Of a DNA stretch of 64,000 nucleotides, positions 1-7,351 are shown one piece after another; positions within the stretch are counted from its first letter, which is position 1; the number at the start of each line of letters is the position of its first letter. A program made the translations under genes and the position numbers. The DNA is taken from positions 29,471 through 93,470 of the forward strand of contig DATAUK010000009.1 of NCBI GenBank assembly GCA_036268295.1, written 5' to 3'. This DNA comes from DATAUK01 sp036268295. Its GTDB lineage: Bacteria; Actinomycetota; Actinomycetes; JAFAQI01. The notes beneath the pieces are model-generated. The model did not search any database. It was given only the letters and a program-made list of their open reading frames with translations, and was not told the DNA's origin.

Positions 1-819
1 GACCCGCTTGGCCGCGTCGTCGATCGCCACCCGCCAGTCGACCCCGACCACATCCGCGCCCGCAGCGGCCATCAGCCCCAGTAGCTCAGCGGTGTCCACG
101 CCGAAGTGGATCCGTGGCACCTCGGGCACTGCCGCAAGGACCCGACGGCTGTGTGGCAGGACATAGCGCTCGTAGTCGGCGGCGGACAGCGAGCCGGCCC
201 ACGAGTCGAACAGCTGGACCGCGCTGACCCCGGCATCGATCTGGACCCGCAGGTAGGTCACCGCGAGGTCGGCAAGCCGCCCGGCCAGCGCGTGCCAGGT
301 GGCTTCATCGCCGTACATCAGCGCCTTGGTCCTGGCATGGTCGCGGCTCGGCCCGCCCTCGACGAGGTACGACGCCAACGTGAACGGCGCGCCGGCGAAT
401 CCGATCAGCGGGGTGTCGCCAAGCTCGCCGACCAGTGCCTTGACCGCCTCGGCGACCGGCTCGACCTGCGACGGCGCCAGTTCGGGCAGCCGGTCGACGT
501 CAGCCGCGCAGCGGATTGGATCGGCGACGACCGGACCGACGCCGGGCTTGATATCCAGGTCGACGCCGGCCGCCTTGACCGGCAGCACGATGTCGCTGAA
601 CAGGATCGCGGCATCGACGCCGTAGCGGCGAACCGGCTGCATCGTGATCTCGGCGACCAGATCGGGCCGCAAGCACGACTCGAGCATCCCGACGCCCGCG
701 CGCAGCTTGCGATATTCGGGCAGCGAGCGACCGGCCTGCCGCATGAACCAGACCGGCGTGTGCGGCACCGGTTCGCCTCTGCAGGCGCGCAGGAACGCGC
801 TGTCAGAGAGACCGGCCAT
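1..819 (-). CDS. hemE: Uroporphyrinogen decarboxylase, 3' end cut by window edge
   Basis: The enzyme decarboxylates uroporphyrinogen III to coproporphyrinogen III in cytosolic heme biosynthesis. 273 codons are visible with no stop, so the gene continues past base 1; the family is usually about 340-360 residues. The N-terminus reads MAGLSDSAFLRAC and is followed by the family signature PVWFMRQAGRSLPEYRKLR, whose arginines bind substrate carboxylates. Near the left edge the segment IHFGVDTAELLGLMAAAGAD matches the substrate-pocket region of HemE. The ATG at 819 is the only start that leaves the signature at its normal distance from the N-terminus. The DMT transporter gene ends 26 bases upstream on the same strand, so the two may be cotranscribed. 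The identification is secure; only the missing C-terminus is unknown. Confidence 0.95.
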   Translation of the reverse strand, partial: MAGLSDSAFLRACRGEPVPHTPVWFMRQAGRSLPEYRKLRAGVGMLESCLRPDLVAEITMQPVRRYGVDAAILFSDIVLPVKAAGVDLDIKPGVGPVVADPIRCAADVDRLPELAPSQVEPVAEAVKALVGELGDTPLIGFAGAPFTLASYLVEGGPSRDHARTKALMYGDEATWHALAGRLADLAVTYLRVQIDAGVSAVQLFDSWAGSLSAADYERYVLPHSRRVLAAVPEVPRIHFGVDTAELLGLMAAAGADVVGVDWRVAIDDAAKRV

Positions 820-845
820 TCCTCGATCGTGTCATGGCGACCGGC

Positions 846-1700
846 TCAGCCGGCGCCCGCCGAGGCGATCAGCACCACCCCGCACAGCGCCGCGACGACA
901 CCGGTGAGCTGGACTCCGCGCAGTCGCTCGGCATGCACGGCGCGGGCCAGGATCACGGTGAGTGCCGGATATAGCGACGACAGGACCGAGACCAGCGACA
1001 ACAGGCCGTGCCGGGTGGCGTAGGCGAAGGTCGCGTTCGCGCTGACGTCGAGGCCGCCGATCACCGCCATCAGCGGCAGGTCGCGGACCCCCACCTTGAG
1101 CTGGTGGGAGCCGGCGAACGCACCGATCGCCACCAGGAGGAGCAGGGCCGCGGCCCGCATCACGACGAGGGTCATGATCGTGCTGGTCTCGGCGCCGTGA
1201 TCGACCGCGACGAACACCACGCCGAAGCCGATCGCCGCGACGACCGCGAGGATGAGCGGCCGGGCGGCGGCCCGCGTCGACTGCTCGGTCGAGCGCAGCT
1301 CGGGACCGCTGGCGAGGACGACGCCGAGCACCGCGACGAGCACACCCGCGCCCTGCAGCAGGTTCGGCCGATCGCCCTGACCGATCCCAGCGACAACCGG
1401 CACGATGACACCGAGTGCGGCGATCGGCGCGACCACGCCCATCGTGCCGGTCGCGAGCGCCTCGTAGAAGGCCAGAATCCCGGCGGTGCCGGCGGCGCCA
1501 GCCAGCAGCGCCCAACCGACGTACCCGCTCGGCGCGCCGAACGCACCGGTCAGAACTGCGGCGACGAGCACGCCGAGAAGACCGAACGCCTCGCTCGCCG
1601 CTACCACGCCGAGCGGCGAGAGCCGCCTCGATGCGGTTCCGCCGAGGAAGTCAGACGTTCCCCAGAGCAGGCTTGAAACCAGCCCCAGCAGCGTCCCCAC
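846..1700 (-). CDS. EamA/DMT-superfamily membrane transporter
   Basis: A 284-residue inner-membrane protein with about ten hydrophobic segments arranged as two similar halves, which is the EamA drug/metabolite transporter layout. The N-terminus (LGLVSSLLWGTSDFLGG) and the repeat near residue 165 (AVVAAIGFGVVFVAVDHG) are the paired EamA openings. Substrates of this family vary and none can be read here. The GTG start at 1700 lies 6 bases after a TAGTGT hexamer (1707-1712 on the opposite strand) with no Shine-Dalgarno sequence, suggesting a leaderless transcript. It is divergent from the DUF3000 gene and lies upstream of hemE, so a role in export or import of a small metabolite is all that can be inferred. 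Confidence 0.85.
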   Translation of the reverse strand: MGTLLGLVSSLLWGTSDFLGGTASRRLSPLGVVAASEAFGLLGVLVAAVLTGAFGAPSGYVGWALLAGAAGTAGILAFYEALATGTMGVVAPIAALGVIVPVVAGIGQGDRPNLLQGAGVLVAVLGVVLASGPELRSTEQSTRAAARPLILAVVAAIGFGVVFVAVDHGAETSTIMTLVVMRAAALLLLVAIGAFAGSHQLKVGVRDLPLMAVIGGLDVSANATFAYATRHGLLSLVSVLSSLYPALTVILARAVHAERLRGVQLTGVVAALCGVVLIASAGAG

Positions 1701-1706
1701 GTCTGC

Positions 1707-1712
1707 ACACTA
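1707..1712 (-). promoter_or_regulatory. Predicted -10 element for leaderless DMT transporter mRNA
   Basis: The minus strand reads TAGTGT, then GCAGAC, then the GTG start at 1700. The 6-base gap places the expected transcription start on or beside the start codon. Confidence 0.55.
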
Positions 1713-1773
1713 GGTGGCGCGGGTCACGACCCTCAGCGGCGCGTGTCGCGGTGATCACGCCCCGGCTGGCGCT

Positions 1774-1779
1774 TACAGT
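1774..1779 (+). promoter_or_regulatory. Predicted -10 element for leaderless DUF3000 mRNA
   Basis: TACAGT is followed by GACCTG and then GTG at 1786. There is no purine-rich ribosome site. This hexamer supports the GTG at 1786 over the ATG at 1714. Confidence 0.6.
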
Positions 1780-1785
1780 GACCTG

Positions 1786-2376
1786 GTGTCGGTGGAACTG
1801 TCTGCACCGGCCGACCTGCCGCCGGCGTTCCGATCGGCGCTGGCCGGTCTCGCCAGCGTGAAGCTTCGACCTGAGATCGTGGTTCAGGAGCTTCCGGCGC
1901 CGCAGCGACTGGCGCCGTACGCCATCGCCCTCCACGCCACCGCGATGTCCGGGGACGACGAGCTCGCCGAAGGCCGGCTGGTGCTGCTGCACGACCCGGA
2001 GGGCCAGGAGGTCTGGGCCGGCGACACCCGCTGTGTGGCCTATGTCCAGGCCGATGTGGACCCCGAGATCGCCAACGACCCGTTGCTCGCGGGCGTCGGG
2101 TGGAGCTGGCTGATGGAGGCCCTCGATGCGGCCGGCGCGAGCTACACCGCCGAAGGCGGCACCGTGACCCGCACCACCTCGGAGCGGTTCGGCGCGCTGA
2201 CCGATCACCCGGTCGCGTGCGACGTCGAGATCCGTGCCTCCTGGTCGCCGAGCGGAGATCTCAGCCCCCATCTGCTGGCCTTCGCCGAGGTGCTCTGCCT
2301 GGCCGGCGGGCTGCCGCCGATCCCGCCCGGCGTCGTGCAGATCCCGAAGCGCCGTCCTATCCGACGGGCTCGCTGA
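1786..2376 (+). CDS. DUF3000 family protein
   Basis: A conserved actinobacterial protein of unknown function, 196 residues from the chosen start. The segments PPAFRSAL, RPEIVVQELPAPQRLAPYAIAL, DELAEGRLVLLHDPEGQ, WSWLMEALDAAG and CDVEIRASWSPSGD follow the DUF3000 family pattern from end to end. An in-frame ATG exists at 1714, but the extra 24 residues look unlike the family, and a TACAGT hexamer sits 6 bases before the GTG at 1786, so I take 1786 as the start of a leaderless message. In mycobacteria the orthologue lies between hemE and the RNase D gene, as here. Its last 20 bases overlap the end of the convergent histidine kinase gene. No catalytic motif is evident. Confidence 0.88.
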   Translation: MSVELSAPADLPPAFRSALAGLASVKLRPEIVVQELPAPQRLAPYAIALHATAMSGDDELAEGRLVLLHDPEGQEVWAGDTRCVAYVQADVDPEIANDPLLAGVGWSWLMEALDAAGASYTAEGGTVTRTTSERFGALTDHPVACDVEIRASWSPSGDLSPHLLAFAEVLCLAGGLPPIPPGVVQIPKRRPIRRAR

Positions 2377-3370
2377 CCGGCTCGATCCAGGCGGCCGGCG
2401 ATCGCAGGCCGCCCATCGCCGCAACGCGAGGCAGCCGGAGCGTCAGCCTGGTCCCCCGCACCGCGCCGGAGGTGATCTCCAGCGAGCCGCCGACCAACCG
2501 GGCGCGCTCCCGCAGGAGCCCGAGTCCGACATGGCGGCCACCTTCGGAGTGCACGACGTCGGGGTCGAAGCCGGGACCGTCATCGGAAACGGTCGCGACG
2601 ACCCATTCCTCGTCGACCCACAGCTGCGCCGATGCCGAGTCGACGTCGGCGTGCTTTACGACGTTGAGCAGGCCTTCCTGGAAGAATCGGTACGTCGTGA
2701 TGGCGGTGACCAACGGCAACGGATAGGGCTCACTCGGCCACGACAGATCGACCTCGATCGCGTAGCGGTTGAGCAGGTCGTCGCGAAGACCGGCGACCGC
2801 CCGCGCGAGATCGCCCTCGCGCAGCGCCGGCGGGCGGGTTCGTGCCATGACCGCACGCACCTGCTCCTCGGCTTCGGCGATGAGCGCGCTCGCCCGGCCG
2901 ACGGCGACCGGATCGTTGAGATCGGAGAGCAGATACTGCACGGTGGTCAACGACTGCGCGACGGTGTCGTGCAGCTCGGCGGCAAGCTGGCCGCGGGCAC
3001 CTTCCTCGGCCGCAACCAGTCCCGAGAGCAGCTCGAACATGCCCGCGCTCGCGTTCTCCGCGGTACGCCGGTGGCGCTCGGCCATGTCGTCGGCGAGCCG
3101 CACCCGCAGCTGCAGGGCGTCGACGGTCCGTGACCGCTCCTGCATCCGGTGTACCGAGCGGGTGGTCTGCACATTCGCGAACGTGGCGAGGCCGGCGATC
3201 ACGACCGCAGCCGGCGAGCCGGCCAGCACCGCCTGCCACATCGGCACCGACACGTGGCCGGTCGCCTTCAGGATCGAGACCGATGCCGCCAGCACGGAGC
3301 TGCTCGCCGCGAGTGCCAGCACGAACACCAGCACCGCTATCGGCACCACCCGACCCCGGAGTCGCCTCAT
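2357..3370 (-). CDS. Membrane sensor histidine kinase (HisKA_3 / NarX-DegS type)
   Basis: A 337-residue sensor kinase. Two hydrophobic segments near residues 8-30 and 44-66 anchor a short sensor, followed by a helical linker. The HisKA_3 phospho-acceptor motif AAELHDTVAQSLT puts the histidine near residue 134. The HATPase domain follows with an N-box (EGLLNVVKHAD), a G1 box (DDGPGFDP) and a G2 region (GLGLLRERARLVGG). This subtype pairs with NarL/LuxR response regulators. The start codon overlaps the stop of the upstream membrane protein (ATGA, 3367-3370), so the two are translationally coupled. The likely partner regulator is divergent at 6605-7285, beyond the subtilase gene. The 3' end overlaps DUF3000 tail to tail. 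The kinase assignment is firm; its signal is unknown. Confidence 0.93.
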   Translation of the reverse strand: MRRLRGRVVPIAVLVFVLALAASSSVLAASVSILKATGHVSVPMWQAVLAGSPAAVVIAGLATFANVQTTRSVHRMQERSRTVDALQLRVRLADDMAERHRRTAENASAGMFELLSGLVAAEEGARGQLAAELHDTVAQSLTTVQYLLSDLNDPVAVGRASALIAEAEEQVRAVMARTRPPALREGDLARAVAGLRDDLLNRYAIEVDLSWPSEPYPLPLVTAITTYRFFQEGLLNVVKHADVDSASAQLWVDEEWVVATVSDDGPGFDPDVVHSEGGRHVGLGLLRERARLVGGSLEITSGAVRGTRLTLRLPRVAAMGGLRSPAAWIEPVSEPVG

Positions 3371-4779
3371 GGCGTGAGAACCCCCGTCGTGGTCCAGTCA
3401 GCACCGGCGCGTGGCGATCCCGGATCGTTCTCATCGACCGGTAGGCCACGGCCGAGGTCCGGCTCGGCGGCGAGCGCGATCGCGCCGAGCAGTGAAGCAA
3501 CCGCGCGCTCGACGGCGTACAGCTCAGCGACGATCTCGTGGACCGAGGCCGGGCCCTCAGTCGTGGCCAGTCGGGCTAGCCGGTTGGCCGACTCTCGCAG
3601 GACGGCCAGCGACGGCACGGTGTCGGCGCCAAGGTCACCCAGGGCACGGGCGGCATCCTCAACCGCCTCGACTTGGGCGAGCGCCTCGTCCCGCGAGGCC
3701 GCCAGCTCGGCGATCGAGAGCCAGGACTCGGCCTGCTGGACGAGTACGTCGGCGAGCATGATCTCGCGGCGCCCGAAGCTCGACGCGCCGACCGGGCGGC
3801 GAGCTACCAGCACCGCGAGCGGCGCGTCGTGGCCACCAAGGACGGTTGCGCACCACGGTCGGCCGGCCTCGGTCCCGGTGACGGCACCGCGTTCGCCCAA
3901 GGCCCGCAGCACCCAGGGCTGGTCGAGCGCGTCGCTGTCGACCCGGCGGCGAGCGACGCCGTCGGCGTTGCCGGCGTAGTGGACTGCACCATCCTCTGCC
4001 ATCAGGACCATCTCGACGTCGTCGCTTGCGAACAGGCGTGCCGCGGCGGTGAGCACCACCTGCGCCGAGACATCGACGGAGCGACCGCTGGCGCGCTCCT
4101 GGAGCCGGGCCAGCTCGGCGTAGAGCTGAGCCTCGGCGGCGCGGGAAGTCTGCTCGTCGTAGGAGATCCACAGCAGCAGAAGCGGCACGATCAGCGCGAG
4201 CAGCCCGAGCGGCGCGTGGATCACCAGCCAGGCCGCCAGGATCCCGATCCCCGAGGTGCCGACCGAGTGGATCGACGCGAGCGGCGCGCTCGCCCACAGC
4301 AAGGTGCGGAACCGCTGCTCGGTCATGATCGACATGGCGGAGGCGATCATCAGGTTGTTGACCAGCCAGAAGACGCCCATCCCGCAGACCGCGCCCGGCA
4401 CGCCGCCGCCGACGAGATGCGCGAAGCCGGCACCGAGTGCGGTGGCCGCGGCGAACTGCGAGACGTTGAACTGCACCTTGAGCGGTTCCTGGTGGCGGAC
4501 CAGCTGGGCGCAGAACACCCCGGTCGCGACCGCGATGACGGTCCAGGCGTGCGGCGAGTGGACGAACGCGACCGCAATGGCCGCCTCGGTCAGGCTGAAC
4601 GTCCAGCGCTGCCGGCCGAATGAGAGATGGACGACTGCGATCTCGGCGACGCTAACCGCGACCGCGAGAAGCGGCACGGCGTACCACGGCGGGTGGCCCC
4701 ACCCGTTGAGCACGCCGCTGACCGCCGCCAGCGCACAGGCAATGGCGGCGAGCATGCGCACTCGGGACCCGCTGGTCAT
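3367..4779 (-). CDS. Multi-spanning membrane protein with cytosolic GAF-like domain
   Basis: A 470-residue protein. The first ~210 residues contain six or seven hydrophobic helices in a MASE-like arrangement (LLAIACALAAVSGVLNG through LGLLALIVPLLLLWISYDEQ), followed by a coiled linker and a GAF-like region (VLTAAARLFASDDVEMVLMAEDGAVHYAGNADG read as separate strands). The C-terminal third is helical and has no GGDEF, kinase or phosphatase signature. I choose the ATG at 4779 because it overlaps the subtilase stop as ATGA; a TTG at 4794 is also in frame. It sits between a secreted protease and a histidine kinase, each coupled by 4-base overlaps. I infer a signal-sensing or accessory role to the kinase. 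I recognise no named family. Confidence 0.75.
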   Translation of the reverse strand: MTSGSRVRMLAAIACALAAVSGVLNGWGHPPWYAVPLLAVAVSVAEIAVVHLSFGRQRWTFSLTEAAIAVAFVHSPHAWTVIAVATGVFCAQLVRHQEPLKVQFNVSQFAAATALGAGFAHLVGGGVPGAVCGMGVFWLVNNLMIASAMSIMTEQRFRTLLWASAPLASIHSVGTSGIGILAAWLVIHAPLGLLALIVPLLLLWISYDEQTSRAAEAQLYAELARLQERASGRSVDVSAQVVLTAAARLFASDDVEMVLMAEDGAVHYAGNADGVARRRVDSDALDQPWVLRALGERGAVTGTEAGRPWCATVLGGHDAPLAVLVARRPVGASSFGRREIMLADVLVQQAESWLSIAELAASRDEALAQVEAVEDAARALGDLGADTVPSLAVLRESANRLARLATTEGPASVHEIVAELYAVERAVASLLGAIALAAEPDLGRGLPVDENDPGSPRAGADWTTTGVLTP

Positions 4780-6299
4780 CCCAACGGCCCCCAACCGGCG
4801 TCAGACCAGGAGCTTGCCGACCACGACGACGCCGACCACGACGAGGCGAACCACGAGCTGCCGGACCACGATGAGGCCGACCACGACGACGCCGACCATG
4901 AGCTCGCCGACCAGCTCGACGCGAACAGCGAGACCCAGGCGCCGCGCAGCCAGGAGTTGGCTTGCCACTGCCGCTCGTTGAACGAGGCTTCCCCGGTCGG
5001 GTCGGCCAGCCGGTGATGCCACCCGAAGTTGCCGTACCGGTCACGCGCGAGCGACACGAGTCCGGCGCCGGCTCGGCGGTCCTCGACCGGCTGCGCGCTC
5101 CCTCTGATCGCGGTCTTGACCTGCAGTGGGCTGCTGCCCCGGTGGTCCGAGAGGTAGGCCGCTGCGACGCCCGACGTGATCGCGGTGGCTTCGCTGGTGC
5201 CCGATCCGAGGAACAGGCCGCGACGGGTCCACGCCTGCGGGTTCTGCTCGGCGATCATCGTGTTCGGCGTCATCTCACCGAGCACGTGCATCCCGGGGGC
5301 GACGACGTCGGGCTTGGCGACGCCGTCAACCACGCCGCTGCCGGAAAACGGCGCGATCTGAGCAGATCGGCCCTCGACGTTGGCGGCGCCGACGGTCAGC
5401 GCACGCGGGTCGAGACCCGGGTCGCCGACCTGTCCAGGGGTGTTGCCGGCGGCCACCACAACGAGCACACCGGCAGCGCGGACTGCCTCAACGGCCGCGG
5501 TCAGTGGATCGGGGCCGTACGCCGGAGCGGTCGGCCGGTCGATACCGAGGGAGAGGTTGACGATCTGGATGGACCTGGCGTGAGTGGCAACCCAGTCCAG
5601 GCCGGCCAGGACCTGCAGCAGGTTGGTCTGCCCGGTCGAGTCGGCAACCTTGACCGCCACGACATGAGCCGCGGGCGCGATTCCGATCGCCGCGCCGTTC
5701 GACCCGGGGACCTGACCGCCCGCTATCAACGAGGCGAGAAACGTCCCGTGGCCGTAGCCGTCGGTGAAAGGCCCCGTCATCGAGGCGAACCCGGTTGCCG
5801 CCAGATGGGAGACATCGACCCCGTCGATCAGCCGGCCGGATGCCCGGCTCAGTGCCGGTGAGTCGTTGACGCCGGTGTCGAGCAGCGCAACCGTCACGCC
5901 GGCGCCGGTGTGGGAGTTGCCGGCATCACCGCCGACCGCCTGCGGCCCGAATACGCCCTGCTGGTCCGGTCCGTTGTCGCCACCTCTGCCACGACGCCCC
6001 AGCCCCATGACATGGCCGGTCCAGTTCGGCGAGACCGACAGCACGTCACGGTCGCGGGAAAGCTGAGCGAGCCCGGTCGCCGAGGCGGCGACGTACTCAG
6101 CGCCGACCGCGGGAAGGGAGTCGAGGACCCGGCCACCCGGCACCGCGAGTGGCAGTGAAGTGCCGGGTCGGACCTCGACAACGGCCCGAACCATCGGCGC
6201 CCGCGCCGGACCGGCTGCCGCCGCTGCTCCCCCGGAGATGACCAGCGGCGCTACCGCGCCGATCGCCGCTGCCGCGATTGCCCATTTGACTCGGTGCAC
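4776..6299 (-). CDS. Secreted S8 subtilisin-like protease with W-S-rich C-terminal repeats
   Basis: A 507-residue exported serine protease. From the GTG at 6299 it has an Arg/Lys-containing N-terminus and a hydrophobic signal segment (WAIAAAAIGAVAPLVISGG), then a pro-region. All three catalytic regions are intact: Asp in VALLDTGVND, His in GYGHGTFLASL and Ser in GSGTSEATA, with the oxyanion Asn in VVAAGNTPG. The last ~50 residues are pentad repeats of the type WSASS ending in DAGWGPLG. A purine-rich AGGGAGAG lies about 10 bases before this GTG; an ORF start at 6422 would add 41 residues that bury the signal peptide. It is the first gene of an operon with the membrane sensor-like protein and histidine kinase. 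I infer that it generates or removes an extracellular signal; its substrate is unknown. Confidence 0.92.
   Translation of the reverse strand: MHRVKWAIAAAAIGAVAPLVISGGAAAAAGPARAPMVRAVVEVRPGTSLPLAVPGGRVLDSLPAVGAEYVAASATGLAQLSRDRDVLSVSPNWTGHVMGLGRRGRGGDNGPDQQGVFGPQAVGGDAGNSHTGAGVTVALLDTGVNDSPALSRASGRLIDGVDVSHLAATGFASMTGPFTDGYGHGTFLASLIAGGQVPGSNGAAIGIAPAAHVVAVKVADSTGQTNLLQVLAGLDWVATHARSIQIVNLSLGIDRPTAPAYGPDPLTAAVEAVRAAGVLVVVAAGNTPGQVGDPGLDPRALTVGAANVEGRSAQIAPFSGSGVVDGVAKPDVVAPGMHVLGEMTPNTMIAEQNPQAWTRRGLFLGSGTSEATAITSGVAAAYLSDHRGSSPLQVKTAIRGSAQPVEDRRAGAGLVSLARDRYGNFGWHHRLADPTGEASFNERQWQANSWLRGAWVSLFASSWSASSWSASSWSASSWSGSSWFASSWSASSWSASSWSDAGWGPLG
4790..4935 (-). repeat. Tandem 15-bp coding repeats (SSWSA pentads) in the subtilase tail
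   Basis: The DNA repeats roughly every 15 bases, in units related to GACCACGACGCCGAC on the plus strand. Translated on the minus strand it gives about eight pentads of SSWSA with variants SSWSG, SSWFA and SSWSD. The repeats are in frame with the protease, end at its stop and have no spacers, so this is protein repeat coding and not CRISPR. Confidence 0.85.
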
Positions 6300-6604
6300 G
6301 TGCTGCCAACTCTCCCTCTGGTCGCGGAGAGCTCCGCGCAGTTGTGGTTTCGGCAGCCTCGACCCGTGACTTGGGGTAGATCGGGCGCAATCCCCCATTC
6401 GGTCTAGCGCCGGCGAGCCCATTCGCGCGCTCGGTCAATCATCAACCGACTCGCTGAGCGGGGCTGCGCCGTACGGCGCAACGATTAGGCCCGTCGGGCT
6501 ACAGCCGACGCGCTGGGCGGCCGAAGAACCCTGCAAGGTGCGATTCACAGAGCGCTCAACAGCAAGCCGGGCCCAGACCACGGCCCACACAGAGGAGGAC
6601 GCAG
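6300..6604. promoter_or_regulatory. 305-base divergent intergenic region between subtilase operon and response regulator
   Basis: This is the only gene-free gap above 300 bases. It must contain promoters for both directions. I see a perfect 16-base palindrome, TGCGCCGTACGGCGCA, at 6465-6480, and a hairpin with arms CGTCGG/CCGACG at 6492-6497 and 6505-6510. A strong Shine-Dalgarno AGGAGG lies at 6593-6598, 6 bases before the GTG at 6605. I could not fit the region to a c-di-GMP or other riboswitch consensus that I know. The palindrome is a reasonable operator candidate for the divergent regulator, but this is inference. Confidence 0.5.
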
Positions 6605-7285
6605 GTGTCGGCACTTGCCGAGCACGCCGCCAGCTCAGCCGCGGATCCCGCGGTTGGCTTCACGGCCATGGTGGTCGATGACCACCCGCTGGTTCGGGAG
6701 TCGATGGTGGCACGGCTCACTGCGATGGGGGCACGGGACGTGGTTGAGGCCGCCAGCATCGCCGAGGCGCGGGCTCGCGCCCACGCCGGCGGCACGCGTG
6801 ACCTCTGCGTGCTCGACGTCGGGCTGCCCGACGGCTCCGGCCTCGATCTGCTGAGCGACCTGCGAGCCGCCGGCTGGCCACGCCTGGTCGTGCTGTCCGC
6901 GGCCGATGATCCTTACTCCGTCCGCGCCGCGTTCGTCGCCGGCGCGCAGGGCTACCTGCTCAAGTCCGCCTCGCCGCTCGTCGTTGCCGACGGTGTCCGG
7001 CGCGTGTTGGATGGTGGCGTGTACGCCGATCCGTCCGTCGCCTCACTGCTCGCTGCCGGTCTTCGTGGCGGCCCGCAGCAAGATGGCGTCGCGGAGCTGT
7101 CCGGTCGTGAGATCGAGGTGCTCCACCTGGTCGCCGACGGCCGGTCCAACAAGGAGATCGGCGAGGCGCTCGGCCTCTCGGCGCTGACCGTCAAGAGCCA
7201 CCTTGCCCGGATCGCTCGCAAGCTCGGCACCGGCGATCGCGCCGAAATGGTCGCGATGGCGATGCGAGCTGGAGTCATCCGCTAG
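6605..7285 (+). CDS. NarL/LuxR-family response regulator
   Basis: A 226-residue two-component regulator. The receiver domain shows the acidic pair in MVVDDHPLVRES, the phospho-acceptor Asp near residue 71 (CVLDVGLPDGSG), a Ser in VVLSAADD and the conserved Lys in GYLLKSAS. A LuxR-type helix-turn-helix follows (LSGREIEVLHLVADGRSNKE and TVKSHLARIARKL). The GTG start is decided by AGGAGG at 6593-6598 with a 6-base spacer. It is divergent from the subtilase / membrane protein / HisKA_3 kinase operon. Because HisKA_3 kinases pair with NarL regulators and no other kinase is nearby, it is the probable partner and may control that operon across the 305-base divergent gap. Confidence 0.94.
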   Translation: MSALAEHAASSAADPAVGFTAMVVDDHPLVRESMVARLTAMGARDVVEAASIAEARARAHAGGTRDLCVLDVGLPDGSGLDLLSDLRAAGWPRLVVLSAADDPYSVRAAFVAGAQGYLLKSASPLVVADGVRRVLDGGVYADPSVASLLAAGLRGGPQQDGVAELSGREIEVLHLVADGRSNKEIGEALGLSALTVKSHLARIARKLGTGDRAEMVAMAMRAGVIR

Positions 7286-7339
7286 CCGCCCGACCTGGTT
7301 GCCCCCGCCCGGCTACCGCGCTGGGCTGCACTTTCGCAC

Positions 7340-7345
7340 TAACGT
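7340..7345 (+). promoter_or_regulatory. Predicted -10 element for leaderless RNase D mRNA
   Basis: TAACGT is followed by CGTGGC and then the GTG start at 7352, a 6-base gap with no ribosome site. Confidence 0.55.
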
Positions 7346-7351
7346 CGTGGC

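Noticed and set aside
106..1023. 305-residue plus-strand open frame
   Set aside because: It is antisense to hemE and the DMT transporter, whose conserved motifs read cleanly on the minus strand.
4790..4935. Regularly repeated DNA resembling a short CRISPR-like array
   Set aside because: Repeats are 15 bases, contiguous without spacers and in frame with the subtilase tail.
6300..6604. Possible c-di-GMP or other riboswitch in the 305-base gap
   Set aside because: I could not match the conserved core of any riboswitch class I know; only a palindrome and one hairpin are supported.
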